From NCBI RefSeq assembly GCF_050947875.1, contig NC_134569.1, forward strand, positions 264,845,600 to 264,909,599: DNA of 64,000 nucleotides, in the 5' to 3' direction. Positions 22,504 through 32,863 of the stretch are shown here, piece after piece. The stretch's first letter is position 1. Each line of letters starts with the position of its first letter. This DNA comes from Dermacentor variabilis (lineage: Eukaryota; Arthropoda; Arachnida; Ixodida; Ixodidae). Made by a program: the position numbers and the translations under genes. Under the pieces are notes generated by a model. The model saw nothing but the letters and a program-made list of their open reading frames with translations, did not search any database and was not told the origin of the DNA.

Positions 22504-23025
22504 GTGTCATGCTCCAGTCAACGGACGTCTCGGCGCCAACCACGCAGCCAAAGGCCATCGAAAGGGAAATACCTGTCAGCACTCAAGAAAGATGCAGTTG
22601 TACGAGTACAAGGGGATGCATGGGACTGCAAAGCTCGAGTCATGGGCCTGGTGGCACCAAGGTCTTATCGCGTCCTTACAGAGGACAACAAGGTGCTTCG
22701 ACGCAACCGACATCTTCTAGCCACACGTGAGCCATTCCGGCGTGACTTATCGGATGATGACTCTGAGAGTGAAGACATTTCCCAGGAAAACGCAGGAGCA
22801 CCACAGTCTATAACGCAGCCCACGCAAGCCCAGGAAAACGCTGGAATATCGCAGCCTGCAACCCAGCCCACGCAAGCCCAGGAAAACGCTGGAGTATCGC
22901 AGCCTACAACCCAGCCCACCCAATATGTGCCAAGGCGGTCCACCCGACGAAAGCGACAGCCCAGTCGTCTTCACTACGACCAGGATTTTCACCAAGTGTC
23001 CCGTATTGTGCTTGCAGACTTTTAA
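22504..23025 (+). pseudogene. Ty3-5 integrase C-terminal tail with 16-residue repeats
   Basis: An open frame with VRVQGDAWDCKARVMGL and RSYRVLTEDNKVLRRNRHLL resembles the SH3-like C-terminal domain of such integrases. It is followed by a 16-residue unit, AQENAGxSQPxTQPTQ, in three copies (about 22786-22923, 48 bp each) and a basic stretch PRRSTRRKRQPSRL. The repeats are within a low-complexity linker and are still in frame. Confidence 0.78.
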
Positions 23026-23043
23026 ATATTGCACTGAGGGAGA

Positions 23044-23218
23044 TGTATTGTATCAGACGCGCATGCGCTCTATGCATGTGCCTTGGCCAGCATGCTATCT
23101 GTAACACGTGGCTGTTATCATGCAGCCGCCGGTACACCATATATGTTGGGAAGCAATCCCGAATAAACGTTCTTCTGGTTGCTTTCACGCTGCGTGTTCA
23201 TTGTTGGACGCCGGAACA
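23044..23218 (+). repeat. Ty3-5 3' LTR
   Basis: 175-bp partner of 18807-18984, followed directly by the duplicated target CCCTG. Confidence 0.92.
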
Positions 23219-23223
23219 CCCTG

Positions 23224-23840
23224 GATCTGTTGTTAAGATTATGTCAAGAATATTGGCGGTACCGGAAGTGACTCGTGCAGGTTGTGATATCAGTTAAGAT
23301 TAAAGTTTAGGCGAACCTCAAGAAATTCAATAGCTTCTTTCGCATTGGGTGCTGACGAGATTAGGGTCATCCGATCGATATTCGGAAAGGTAAAGTCTCT
23401 AAAGAGAACGACGCGAGCATTAGGGTATTAGTCGAAAGTTTGGTTAAAATATTATGAAGTTCGCGTGAAAAATCTGGAGTGTATCTAGTAGGCCTGTAGC
23501 AAACACCTAAGAGCACTGAATGTGCTGCGGAACGACAGATTAACCATATTATTTCAAGGTCGGAGTATATTTTGATAACAGAGCACGAAAGTTGTTTGTT
23601 TGCAGCAATGAGGATGCCCCCGCCGCGTGTGCCGAGACGATGCTTTCTAAAAAGATTAAAGTTGGGCAAGTCGGATAAAACTTCGCCATCGGTGGCGTCA
23701 GAGGTCAACCACGTTTCAGTTAGAATAAGTAAATTGCTACTGGATGAAGATACAAGGCTTGACACGTGGTGGCGTTTAGAAAGAAAGCTGCGAATATTTG
23801 TGAAAATAATCGAAAAAGAGGGATTAGCTTTGTGACCAGG
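23224..23840 (-). pseudogene. LINE-A ORF2: APE-type endonuclease, N-terminal part
   Basis: Read from 23840 down, it encodes FTNIRSFLSKRHHVSSLVSS, NLLILTETWLTSDATDGEVL (the catalytic Glu in TETW), FRKHRLGTRGGGILIA and IWLICR ... VLLGVCYRPTRYTPDF. A frameshift near 23390 precedes the GDFNFP-like block (about 23360-23385). The Ty3-5 insertion then separates it from the SDH block at 18692-18806. The endonuclease would nick target DNA for target-primed reverse transcription. Confidence 0.82.
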
Positions 23841-23879
23841 AACGGAACCATTTAATGATTTGGGTTGGGGAGGGGGTAG

Positions 23880-24758
23880 CTATGATCTTTCTTCGACAGC
23901 TGCGGTTGTATTGTCGAATACGTAGCGTTTGGAGCCCATAAATGATGTTTTATATCGTAAAAGAAAAGGACCAGATTTTTCTTTAGCACAAGCGAGAAGG
24001 TGCTTGAATGCGTTCCGAACGTGAGGCGAGAAATCTTCCCCAATGCTAAAATGTGTATTTTTGAGTTGAGAGCCATTAGCGAGAACAGTTTCCTTAGTTT
24101 TAAGAGAGGTAAATTTTACTATTATGGGGCGGCACCGGTCTCGCAAGTGGCGACCAAGACAGTGGGCACGCTCTACTTCCTTAGATTCAATGGCTACATT
24201 GAAATGGTCCCTGCAAAACGCAGTGATTAGCTCCTCAGACTGAGCGTTGGTCTCGGATGGCGTGTCGTCCGCTATGTCATAAAACAAGTTGTGCCCTCGG
24301 GAGCGGCTTTCCATGTCGTCCAGCCGAGTCTCCAATACCGAGACCTGTCGAGTAGTCTGGGTTGCAACGGTGTCTAATTCCGTTCGGAGCGTTTGAAGCT
24401 GGTGGTAGTGCGATTCTAAACTGTCGATTCTTTTGCCTAGTTCGGAAGTGGTTTTATCGGTGCTTGAGAGCTGGCTCTTTAAGCTCTGCACGTCTCCAAT
24501 GAGCTGGGCTTGACCAGAAGACAAGCATTTTAGTTCATTTATTATTTCATTTATGGTGGGGGGTCCTGGGTTAGTTTCAATGTCTCCGGATAACACTGAT
24601 AGCAAAGAACAAACACTATTAATACAATCAGACATGATACAAACACAGCACTGATGGCTCGGTAGCTGAATAAGGCATCTATTGTTCGATTTTTTAGCGA
24701 AAAGGCGGCACTGGTTACTGACCTGCATGGTGAACAGAAGTAAGTTAAGCCGTGTCAT
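23880..24758 (-). CDS. LINE-A ORF1 protein with N-terminal 2A motif (intact, 292 codons)
   Basis: The start at 24758 lies 20 bases from the inner GTGGGC start, and the other two full-length LINEs have a comparable ATG. Residues 1-66 form a leader rich in Cys and hydrophobic residues ending in LLSVLSGDIETNPGP, a 2A-type ribosome-skipping motif. The break would fall between Gly65 and Pro66 (bases 24561-24587). Residues about 80-150 are a heptad-like Leu/Ser/Gln coiled coil. Residues about 155-290 resemble the ORF1 RNA-binding domain of L1-type LINEs (RAHCLGRHLRDRCRPIIVKF, SIGEDFSPHVRNAFKHLL). ORF1 proteins package their RNA. No internal stop is present. Confidence 0.82.
   Translation of the reverse strand: MTRLNLLLFTMQVSNQCRLFAKKSNNRCLIQLPSHQCCVCIMSDCINSVCSLLSVLSGDIETNPGPPTINEIINELKCLSSGQAQLIGDVQSLKSQLSSTDKTTSELGKRIDSLESHYHQLQTLRTELDTVATQTTRQVSVLETRLDDMESRSRGHNLFYDIADDTPSETNAQSEELITAFCRDHFNVAIESKEVERAHCLGRHLRDRCRPIIVKFTSLKTKETVLANGSQLKNTHFSIGEDFSPHVRNAFKHLLACAKEKSGPFLLRYKTSFMGSKRYVFDNTTAAVEERS
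24561..24587 (-). other. 2A-like ribosome-skipping motif, LINE-A
   Basis: The codons give GDIETNPGP, matching the 2A core D-[VI]-E-x-N-P-G-P. It is preceded by a hydrophobic stretch SLLSVLS, as usual. 2A-like motifs at the start of LINE proteins are known in some CR1, L2 and trypanosome elements. Confidence 0.88.
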
Positions 24759-24810
24759 GGCACAGCCACCGAGCCCACAGAGCGCGCCCGGCTAGCGGGG
24801 ATGATTTATA
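24723..24810 (-). promoter_or_regulatory. LINE-A inner promoter and start unit
   Basis: On the minus strand TATAAAT begins at 24810 and GTGGGC at 24778, 32 bases apart. The start unit (24778-24723) holds ATG at 24758 and ends with CAG. A diverged copy of the same 56 bases (four differences) forms the 5' end of the element at 25035-25090, and there the ATG is ACG. Confidence 0.72.
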
Positions 24811-25034
24811 AGCAGTGTGCCTGATGAAGTCGATGACGGTGTGATCTTGAATTTGTCTTCGAGCGTCCAGTTTCCAGGTTCCAGCGCCGCAGAAACTACT
24901 GTGGCCAACGCTGGAAGTAGGCGCGAGTTGTCCACGGTGACCAGGCTAGCCGGGAAAGACTAGTTCACGTGGATGGCTGATACCGGGCACAGAAGAACGG
25001 GGAACAGCACGAAGGAGATAGCGCAAACGAAATC

Positions 25035-25090
25035 CTGCATGGTGAACAGAAGTCGGTTAAGCCCTGTCGTGGCACAGCCACCGAGCCCAC
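25035..25090 (-). repeat. LINE-A outer start unit (5' terminus)
   Basis: This 56-base unit is repeated at 24723-24778, 312 bases apart. The element starts exactly with its GTGGGC, as expected if reverse transcription copied an RNA that began here. Confidence 0.8.
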
Positions 25091-25129
25091 GACCTTTTCT
25101 AGGATACGTCGAAAGTTCCAGCGTCACGT

Positions 25130-26325
25130 ATGCTTCGGCGCCAAGTTCCTCGTTTTGCGATTCGAGACCAGCTACTATATCGACGCGACTAACCAGGTGC
25201 GTCCCAGAGGGACGCACCTTGTTACTCGTCATTCCGAGAATCTTGCGATCAGAGCTCTGCTTCCCGTTCCACGTCGACCCTCAGTGTGGCCACGCGGGAG
25301 TCTTCAAGACCTACGAAAGACTTCGACACCGCTATTGCTGGGGGGAATGTACAATTTCGTTCGAAACTTCGTACGCTCTTGTCATGAGTACCAACGCCGC
25401 AAAACACCACAGCACAACTCCGCCGGTGAACTACAGCCCTTACCATGCCCATCCCGACCCTTCGATCGCGTGGGCATAGACATCTACGGGCCACTTCCGT
25501 TGACTATTACCGGCAACAGGTTCATGATCGTTGCGGTAGACCACTTAACGCGTTAAGCGGAGACTGCTGCTCTACCAAATGCAGAAGGTAAGCAATTTCA
25601 TACTTCGCCCTTTTCTCCTTCGTCATGAAGGTCCACGCGAACTTTTTAGCGACAGATGACACTGCCTTCTTATCTGAAGTCATCGAACAACTGCTTGCTA
25701 AATGCGCTATTGTTCATTGTAAATGCACTGCTTATCACCCGCAGACTAACGGTACCACGGAACGCTTGAATCGAACTCTTGGTGACATGCTCGTCACGCA
25801 TCTCTCCCCTAATCACTCTAATTGGCACCTAATTCTTCCGTTTCTCACCTACGCCTACAGCACCGCGGCTCAGGGCACTACCAGATTCTCACCCTTTTAC
25901 CTTCTTTACGGCCGTCATCCTGCGCACACAATCGACATCATTCTGCCCTACCGGCCAGACCCATCCGAATGCCTGCCGATCTCGGAAGCCGCCAGACACA
26001 CCGAAGGACTGTCGCCAGCTGGCCCGGTGATTTACCTCGGACGACCAGAACTGTCAAAAAGCCGTTCACGACTCCCGGAACTCGACATCCACTTTTCTCC
26101 CGGGCGCTCTCCTCTGGTAGTTAGTGCCACACCGCACGCCTGGGCTCGCTTCAAAACTCCTTCCGTAGTACGACGGGCCATACCGTGTTCTCGAGAGAAC
26201 ATCACCCGTTAATTACCTGGTTGAGCCCTAACGCCGCCGTCCGACATGCGACGTCGTAACCGCGAAGTCGTTCACGTTCAGCGTCTCAGGCCGCATCACC
26301 CTTCTACCGTCCTTCCAGAAAACTA
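25130..26325 (+). pseudogene. Ty3-3 integrase
   Basis: Coding resumes after LINE-A with [12 protein letters not shown] (about 25152), matching Ty3-2 [13 protein letters not shown] stop and a duplicated GTGCGTCCC palindrome-like stretch follow (25197-25216). Then come [38 protein letters not shown] with the first Asp (about 25466) and the second catalytic block in decayed form (LFSDR, about 25640). The Glu block NGTTERLNRTLGDML is at about 25750. Frames shift at least three times. Confidence 0.83.
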
Positions 26326-26364
26326 AGTCGCCAGGATGGTTCCTTTATTTCCACGGGGCCCCAT

Positions 26365-26505
26365 TGTAAGGAAGATAACAAACATAAGTGCTGACTCAGA
26401 AGCAACGGCACCATCAAACGTGCAGTAGAGGCTCGAGCTAGGGGACTGTGCTCGGTGCAACCTAGAACCGGCGGTCGCTACGAATTTCAGTAAATCTCCT
26501 TTATA
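26365..26505 (+). repeat. Ty3-3 3' LTR
   Basis: 141-bp partner of 11909-12049. It ends TTTATA where the 5' copy ends TTTACA. Two bases later the Ty3-4 LTR begins. Confidence 0.88.
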
Positions 26506-26506
26506 A

Positions 26507-26667
26507 TATTATTACGATAACATCGAGCGATGCTCAAGAAACGAGCCGCCGCGAGAACGACGAAGTTGGTCGGTGTGCTTGGCGCAAGCGAGTGTCGGCC
26601 TTGCTACCTAGCTTCAGTGTAAATAGCCTGTAAATAGCCTCTTCTGTCTGTCTTTCCACACGCAACA
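26507..26667 (+). repeat. Ty3-4 5' LTR
   Basis: TATTATTACGATAACATCG...CACGCAACA, paired with 31360-31525. It contains a duplicated TGTAAATAGCC phrase. Confidence 0.85.
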
Positions 26668-26739
26668 TTCTGGTGGAGGTCAGCGATCCCCGTCCTCACC
26701 ACGGAACTCAGAAGTGGTCGGCATACCGAGCTTGTCACC

Positions 26740-28883
26740 ATGCCTCCCGGTGACGCGCCCACCTCTGCAACGGCTTCGGCTTGTCGGCTTCGGCTGCTCC
26801 AATCGTCACGGTCGCCCCACATCGCGACCCAGGTGTGTTCTCTGTCCTGGAGGGCCAGGATGTTGACGACTGGATTGAAATTTTCCCAACTGGTTATCTA
26901 GTCGTCATGCGTTTGGTGCCACATGCGTGGGGTGCCGCCGAGATAAAAGATGACATAGGCGAACATAATCGTTGGGTCCCACCTGTTATTAGCACTGGCG
27001 TATTCATAGAGTTTCATAGAGTTCAAAGAGAAGCTGCGGGAACTGTTCGGCGACCCCATTGGGCGCAACGCTGCCGCGAGAAAGGCTCTTGCGTCTCGTG
27101 TTCAGTCATCTACGGAGCCGTACGTTTCCTACATCCTCGACGTCTTAGCTCTATGCCGAAAAGCTGACGATGCTATGTCCGAAGCCGATAAGGTGTCACA
27201 TATTCTAAAAGGCATCGCCGACGACGCTTTCAATTTGCGTGTTTTCGGCAACGTCTCGACTATCGACGCCATCATCAAAGAATGCCGTCACCTTGAACAA
27301 GCTAAGAGCCGCCGTATCCCACACCACATCACGCGGCTACCCAACACTGCTGCTACATCGACATGTGAGGGCCGACCACGTCAGACCAACACCTGTGACG
27401 ACGTCGCGCCGTATTGTTCGCCGCGAACTCGAGGCCACCTCTTCGCCAGCTTTCTAACACAACGCCTCCTGATCCGGCAGCAACCACCATTGCGATGATC
27501 CAGGCCGTCGTCCGAAAGCAACTTGAGAACATGGATCTGAACTCCGTGTGTTCCACGTCTCAACCCAGCGTTCCCCAGTTCTCTGGTGGCCCTCCTCGTC
27601 CTCGGCAGTACTTTTCCGCGACACCTCGCCGCAACCCGTCCGACTGGCGTATCCCTGATGACCGGCCGATCTGCTTCCACTGCTGTCGCATCGGCCACGT
27701 CGCTCGTCATTGCCGCAACCGATGGCCACCACCTCCTCGGACATACACCGGTGCTTATTCGCGCACCTTTGGACCTTCCGTCCCCTATACCACCTGCCAT
27801 GAATCCACTGCCGCTGATGCTCCTGCTCCGAACCTTCGGTACAGCCGCTCGCTCTCGCTTGAACGCCATCAGTCTCGTACGCCCCAACCCCGTCGCCTCT
27901 CTGATCCAGCCGAAAGACTAGGCACTGCAGCTTCTGGAGGTGAAGCTGCGATGTCGACCGTGCCCTCAAATCCGCTGCTCACGTTACCCACGAACCAAAA
28001 CATTATAGACGTTGACGTTGATGGCTATCCTGTCGCTGCACTCATCGATACAGGAGCACATCTTTCAATTATGACTGCTGACTTCCGACGACGACTGAAC
28101 AAGGTCCTCACCGCAGCGTCGGCACGCGTCGTCGGCGTTACGGATGGCGGTACTGTGCCTATCATCGGCATGTGTACGGCACGCGTCAGCATCGCCGTCC
28201 GCCACACTCCTGTCCTCTTTGCCGTAATTGCTCATTGCCCCCACGACCTCATTCTCGGCCTCGATTTTCTCTCCGCACGTTCTGCTATTATTGACTGCTC
28301 TTCCAGTACCCTTAGCCTTGAGTTCCCTATGCTCGCAGAACCTTCTGACGCACCCCACTGCCGCTTACGTCCCACCGTCTTTCTTGACCTGCAGTCAAAG
28401 TCAATAGCCTACATTGCACTGTTGTCTTTCCCACCAGTTCCTGATGGCGAGTACCTCGTCACTCCTCTGCCTGACATTCCAATAAGGTATGACGTAACAG
28501 TGCCTCACAGTATACTTAAGATTAGTGGGAAACGCATTCGCATGCCTGTCTGTAACTTTGGATTGGCAAAGCAAATTCTACCGCAAGGTATTTGCCTTGC
28601 CACCGTTGATTGTCTCGGCGACCAATGCGTGGCAGCGTTACCGACCGATGGCCCACACGAGCTCAGCAGGCCCCTCGCGCCAGCCTCGGGTTCCGATCCC
28701 AATATAAAGAAAATGGTTGCGACGGACCTGTCCTCTACGCAGGCTGAAGACCTTTGCGAAGTATTATCGCCCTTTAGGCCAGACGCTCGTGGTCAAACAT
28801 CGCATTCTTACTGGCGATGCTGCGCCTATTCATCGTCGACCATATCGAGTTTCTTCGTCGGAACGCCGAGTAATTCAAGATGA
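26740..28883 (+). pseudogene. gag: Ty3-4 gag and protease
   Basis: Gag opens at 26740 (MPPGDAPTSATASA) and is shifted early (DPGVFSVLEGQDVDDWIE in another frame). SEADKVSHILKGIADDAFNL begins at 27175. From 27414 to 28883 one open frame joins the gag end to protease. It has the zinc knuckle CFHCCRIGHVARHC (about 27670-27712), a Pro/Ser/Arg-rich linker, ALIDTGAHLSIM (about 28039, active-site D-T-G intact) and HDLILGLDFLSA (about 28240). In this family gag and protease therefore share one frame. Confidence 0.83.
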
Positions 28884-30080
28884 AGTGAACAAAATGCTCG
28901 ATAAAAACATCATTGAGCCTTCATCGAGTCCCTGGGCGTCACCTGTGGTTTTGGTTAAGAAGAAGGACGGCACGTGGCGCTTCTGCGTAGACTACCGTCA
29001 TCTGAACAACATTACTAAAAAGGACGTCTACCCGCTCCCACGTATAGACGACGCCCTCGACTGCCTGCACGGTTACAGCTATTTCTCGTCTATTGATCTT
29101 CGTTCGGGATAGTGGCAGATTGCTGTTGACGATATGGACCGAGAAAAAACCACGTTCATCACACCTGATGGCCTATACCAATTTAAAGTAATGCCGTTTG
29201 GATTATGCAACGCCCCTGCCACCTTCGAGCGTATGATGGACTCCTTGCTCCAAGGTTTCAAATGGTCCACATGCCTCTGCTACCTCGACGACGTTATCGT
29301 CTTCTCGCCAACATTTGACCCTCACCTTGAACGTCTCACAACCATACTTGATGTATTTAGACAGGCGAAGCTGCAACTTAACTCGTCGAAATGTCGTTCT
29401 GGCCACCGGCAAATTACTCTTCTGGGCCATCTTGTTGACGCTTCCGGAGTACAGCCTGATCCCGACAAAGCTGGCGCTGTCAGAGAGTTTCCAGTTCCGA
29501 AGACACCCGCAGACGTTCGAAGTTTTGTAGGGTATGCTCGTACTTTGGTCGTTTTCTTCCAGATTTTGCGACAATTGCTAGACCCCTAACCAATCTTTTG
29601 AAGAAAGGCGTACAATCCTTGTGGGGCATTGGAGAAGCCGCCACCTTCTCTTGTCTCGTCACTCTTCTAACCTCACCACCCATTCTCGCCGACTTCGACC
29701 CTGATGCCCCTACAGAATTGCGTACAGGTGCCAGCGGTCATGTCGTAGCGGTCTTAGCCCAGCGTCAGCGTGGCCAGGATCGCGTTGATGCCTATGCAAG
29801 CCGCCTCCTAGTACCATCGGAGCGCAACTATTCCATTACGGAACGAGAATGCCTTGCTGTTGTCTGGGCGGTTGCGAAGTTCCGTCCTAACCTTTACAGT
29901 CGCCCTTTTTCCGTAGTCACTGGCCATCATGCTCTCTGCTGGCTCTCTTCGCTAAAAGATTCTACAGGCCAGCTTGCTTTATGGGCTTTAAGGCTACAAG
30001 AATTTTCATATTCCGTGGTGTACAAGTCTGGCCGCCTGCACCAAGACGCTGACAGCTTGTTGCATTACCCTGTTGACGAC
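28784..30080 (+). pseudogene. pol: Ty3-4 RT and RNase H
   Basis: RT is recognisable in [51 protein letters not shown] and, after a TAG at 29110-29112 in place of a Tyr codon, FITPDGLYQFKVMPFGLCNA with catalytic YLDD (about 29281-29292). The frame breaks near 29550. RNase H (29598 onward) reads LRTGASGHVVAVLAQR, where the family TDAS Asp is Gly, then TERECLAVVWAVAKFRPNLY and KSGRLHQDADSLLHYP. Confidence 0.85.
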
Positions 30081-30099
30081 TCTGACTCCTCTAATATTG

Positions 30100-31362
30100 C
30101 CAGTGCTTCTTGCGTATTCTCTGTATCACAGCTGCTTCATTTCGCCGACGAGCAACGCCGTGACGCCCACATCAGAGCAGTCATCGACCGTTTTGAGCAC
30201 TCTCCGGCCGATACTACCCTACGCCTCTTCGTCCTCCGCGACGGTACTCTGTACCGTCGTAACTTTCATCCGAACGGCTCTGAGCTCCTACTTGTAATAC
30301 CTAAACACCTCCGCTCCACCGTTATAGAAGCGCTCTACGACGCACTAACTGCAGGACATCTCGGCGTATCTCGAACCTATGACCGTGTACGTCGCCGTTT
30401 TTTCTGGCCGGGTCTTGCCCTTTCCGTACGACGTTACGTCACCGCTTGTTACGTTTGCCAATGACGCAAGGAGCCTTCCCAGCTCCCCGCTGGTTACCTG
30501 CAGCCGCTCGACATCCCTGCTGAGCCCTTCCGTCGTGTTGGCTTAGACCTTCTCGGCCCATTTCCGGAATCTACATCAGGGAACAAATGGGTTGCAGCCG
30601 CGGTGGACTACGCGACCCGCTACGCCGTAACCCGTGCTCTTCCGACCAGTTGCGCAGCGGACTTCCTCCTACATGATATTATCTTGACGCATGGCGCTCC
30701 GCGTCAATTGCTAACAGACCGTGGCCGTACATTTTTGGCCAAAGTGATCGACGACATCATGCGTGCCTGCTCAATAGGTCATAAATTTACCACGTCCTAC
30801 CATTCCCAAACGAACGGCCTAACTGAGCGCTTGAATCGCACCCTTACAGACATGCTATCCAAATACGTTTCCGACGACCACCGTGACTGGGACCTGGCTC
30901 TACCTTACATTACCTTTGCATACAACTCTTCCCGTCTCGAAACTGCTGGCTTTTTCCCGTTTTACCTCTGGTATGGCCGCGAACCACCGCTAACACTGGA
31001 TTCTGTGCTTCCGTCTGCCACAGCTTCAACTAGCGATTATGCCCGTGATGCAATCGCCCATGCTGACCATGCTCGCGAACTTCCGTGATGTCCATTTTGT
31101 GCCCGGCAGCCTCGTGTTGCTCTGGTCACCTTCGCGTAAAGTTGGCCTATGTGAAAAACTACTTTCTCGTTACACAGGTCCATATCGCGTGCTCCGCAAA
31201 GTGACCGATGTCACCTATGAAATCGTTCTAGCCACGCCCATTATGTCCACCACTGTGACAACCAGTGACATTGTCCACGTCGCCCTACTCAAGCCCGACA
31301 ACCCTCCACGCGCCTTGGATATTTACCAGCACCGTGACGGTGCTTTTGCCGCCGGGGGGTAG
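30100..31362 (+). pseudogene. Ty3-4 integrase
   Basis: The zinc region is HLGVSRTYDRVRRRFFWPGL ... CYVCQ, followed by TGA at 30462-30464. In the continuing frame come VGLDLLGPFPESTSGNKW (Asp about 30540), LLTDRGRTFLAKV (Asp about 30715) and NGLTERLNRTLTDML (Glu about 30825), so the D-D-E residues are intact. After 31088 the C-terminal KLLSRYTGPYRVLRKVTDVT block runs in a different frame and ends AFAAGG at the 3' polypurine tract. Confidence 0.86.
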
Positions 31363-31525
31363 TATTACGATATCACCGAGCGATACTCAAGAAACGAGCA
31401 GCCGCGAGAACGACGATGAAGTTGGTCGGTGCGCTTGACGCGAGCGAGTGTCGGCCTGGCTGCCTGGCTCCAGTGTAAATAGCCTGTAAATAGCCTCTTC
31501 TGTCTGTGTCTTTTCACACGCTACA
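31360..31525 (+). repeat. Ty3-4 3' LTR
   Basis: 166-bp partner of 26507-26667, ending CACGCTACA. SAT460 follows immediately. Confidence 0.86.
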
Positions 31526-31950
31526 ATATTAAAGTCATAAGAAGGCAACAAACAGACACGTCAAGGGCCACACAGGAAATTACTTGGGCTTTCGAATTTA
31601 ATTAGAGAAATTATACATTGATACAATCGAAAGTGGATGAAAAAACAACTTGCTGATTGTGCGCGACGATTCCACGTCATCGCATTACGCGTGCTATGCT
31701 CTGCCAATTGAGCTACCGCGGCGCCGTCTTCCCTTGGACTTTCTGCAGTAGTTCAGTTTTACTACTAGAACTAACACTGGTAGTGTAAGCCAACGTCACT
31801 GCTCATAAACTTCTGTGACGGATGTGGAATTTCTGCCGCAGGCATCAGGAGTACGCGATGTTCTTGCGTCAAAGCAAATGGTCAATAAACCCACACGTGC
31901 TATGTGAAGGCACCAATGTTGCCTGATTTGAGACACTCGTTATGTGATGA
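31526..31950. repeat. SAT460 unit 4, right piece
   Basis: Continuation of the unit begun at 11868, with the tRNA-like segment at 31652-31722 whose acceptor 3' strand is changed (GCTGATT in plus reading). Confidence 0.86.
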
Positions 31951-32405
31951 ACAAGAAGAGGATGAACCCACTGACCCGACTTTTATTAGTCATAAGCAGC
32001 CAACAAAGACACCACGGACTACACAGGGGAAATGTCTTGTAGCTACTAATGGAAATAAGGAAATTACAAATCCTTGGATTGAAAGAGCAAAAACAACTTG
32101 CCGCAGGTAGGGAAAGATCCAACGTCTTCCCATTACGCGTGCGATGCTCTACAAATTTAGCTACCGCGGCGCCGCCTTCCCATCCACCTGCTGGAGTATT
32201 TACATTTTACTACTAGGACCAACTCTGGGAATGTTAGCCACTGCCATTACTCAGAAACCTTGGCGGCGGATGCGGAAGATTCATTCTGTCGCAGGCGTCA
32301 GGTGTAGGTGACTTTTTTGGGTCAGAGCTACTGGTCAATAAACCCACACGTGCTACCTGAAGGTATCAACGTTGCCGTATTTGAGACCCTCATTGTCTAA
32401 TGAAC
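31951..32405. repeat. SAT460 unit 5
   Basis: 455 bp, tRNA-like segment 32100-32170 with the perfect anticodon-stem phrase CGCATTACGCGTGCGAT changed only at its edge. Confidence 0.87.
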
Positions 32406-32863
32406 TAGAAGATAGAGGGTTAAAAGAGCGGCCCATTTTCTGATATTGATGTCATAGGAAGGCAGCAAACAAACACACCAAGGGCAACACAGGAGGAATT
32501 ACTTGTACTTTCGAATTTAATTAAAAAATTACACATTGATGGAACTGAAAGTGGATAAAGAGCCACTTGCTGATGGTGGGGAATGAGCTCACTTCATCGA
32601 ATTACGCGTGCGATGCTCTACCAATTGAGCTACCGCGGCGCCGTGTTCCCTTCAACTTTCTGGGCCATTTACGTTTTACTACTAGAACTAACATGTGAGT
32701 GTAAGTCAACGCTACTACACATAAACCTCGGTGGCGGAGGTGGAATTTCTGCCGCAAGCGTCAGGAGTATGTGATGTTTTTTGCGTCAAAGCGACTGGTC
32801 AATAAACCCACACGAGCTAGCTGAATGCATGTTGCCGGAATCGATACTCTCGTTATGTGATGA
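32406..32863. repeat. SAT460 unit 6
   Basis: 458 bp, tRNA-like segment 32569-32639. It shares the GCTGAT acceptor variant with unit 4, which suggests the two are sister units. Confidence 0.87.

Larger units (their letters stand above)
18807..23218 (+). mobile_element. Ty3-5: complete LTR retrotransposon in LINE-A endonuclease
   Basis: The element is 4412 bp with LTRs of 178 and 175 bp and a perfect 5-bp target duplication CCCTG (18802-18806 and 23219-23223). The LTRs differ by nine substitutions and one 3-base indel by my count. The primer-binding site TGGTGTCAGAAGCGGGAT starts directly after the 5' LTR. It complements the 3' end expected of tRNA-Leu(CAA), with one or two mismatches. The order is gag, protease, RT, RNase H, integrase, then a C-terminal tail, with a purine tract (CTGAGGGAGA) before the 3' LTR. 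Confidence 0.92.
16101..25090 (-). mobile_element. LINE-A: full-length 2A-bearing CR1/Jockey-like LINE with two nested insertions
   Basis: Without its own insertions (solo LTR 18270-18687 and Ty3-5 18807-23218) the element is about 4.15 kb. It starts at GTGGGC (minus, 25090) and carries two copies of a 56-base start unit. ORF1 with a 2A motif (24758-23880) and ORF2 (endonuclease, RT, C-terminal domain; about 23840-16190) follow, and it ends with AATAAAGTGAAG plus a (GTGAAA)n tail (16101-16135). It interrupts Ty3-3 between RNase H and integrase. I could not identify a clear target duplication. Confidence 0.88.
11909..26505 (+). mobile_element. Ty3-3: Ty3/gypsy element split by two nested LINE insertions
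   Basis: Direct 141-bp LTRs (TGTAAGG...) bound the element. The flanks are ATAC on the left (11905-11908) and ATAT on the right (26506-26509), a near-match duplication. The own sequence is about 4.2 kb: gag (12123-13318), then protease/RT/RNase H after the RTE insertion, then integrase after LINE-A. A deletion has removed the RT catalytic region. It is a close relative of Ty3-2 in gag and integrase. Confidence 0.88.
26507..31525 (+). mobile_element. Ty3-4: complete Ty3/gypsy element
   Basis: Direct LTRs of 161 and 166 bp flank gag, protease, RT, RNase H and integrase. Just inside the 5' LTR is CTGGTGGAGGTCAGCG as a candidate primer-binding site, and GCCGCCGGGGGG precedes the 3' LTR. SAT460 sequence resumes at 31526, so Ty3-4 and Ty3-3 together interrupt unit 4. 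The LTR appears to start TA rather than TG in both copies, so I am unsure of its first bases. Multiple lesions are present. Confidence 0.88.
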
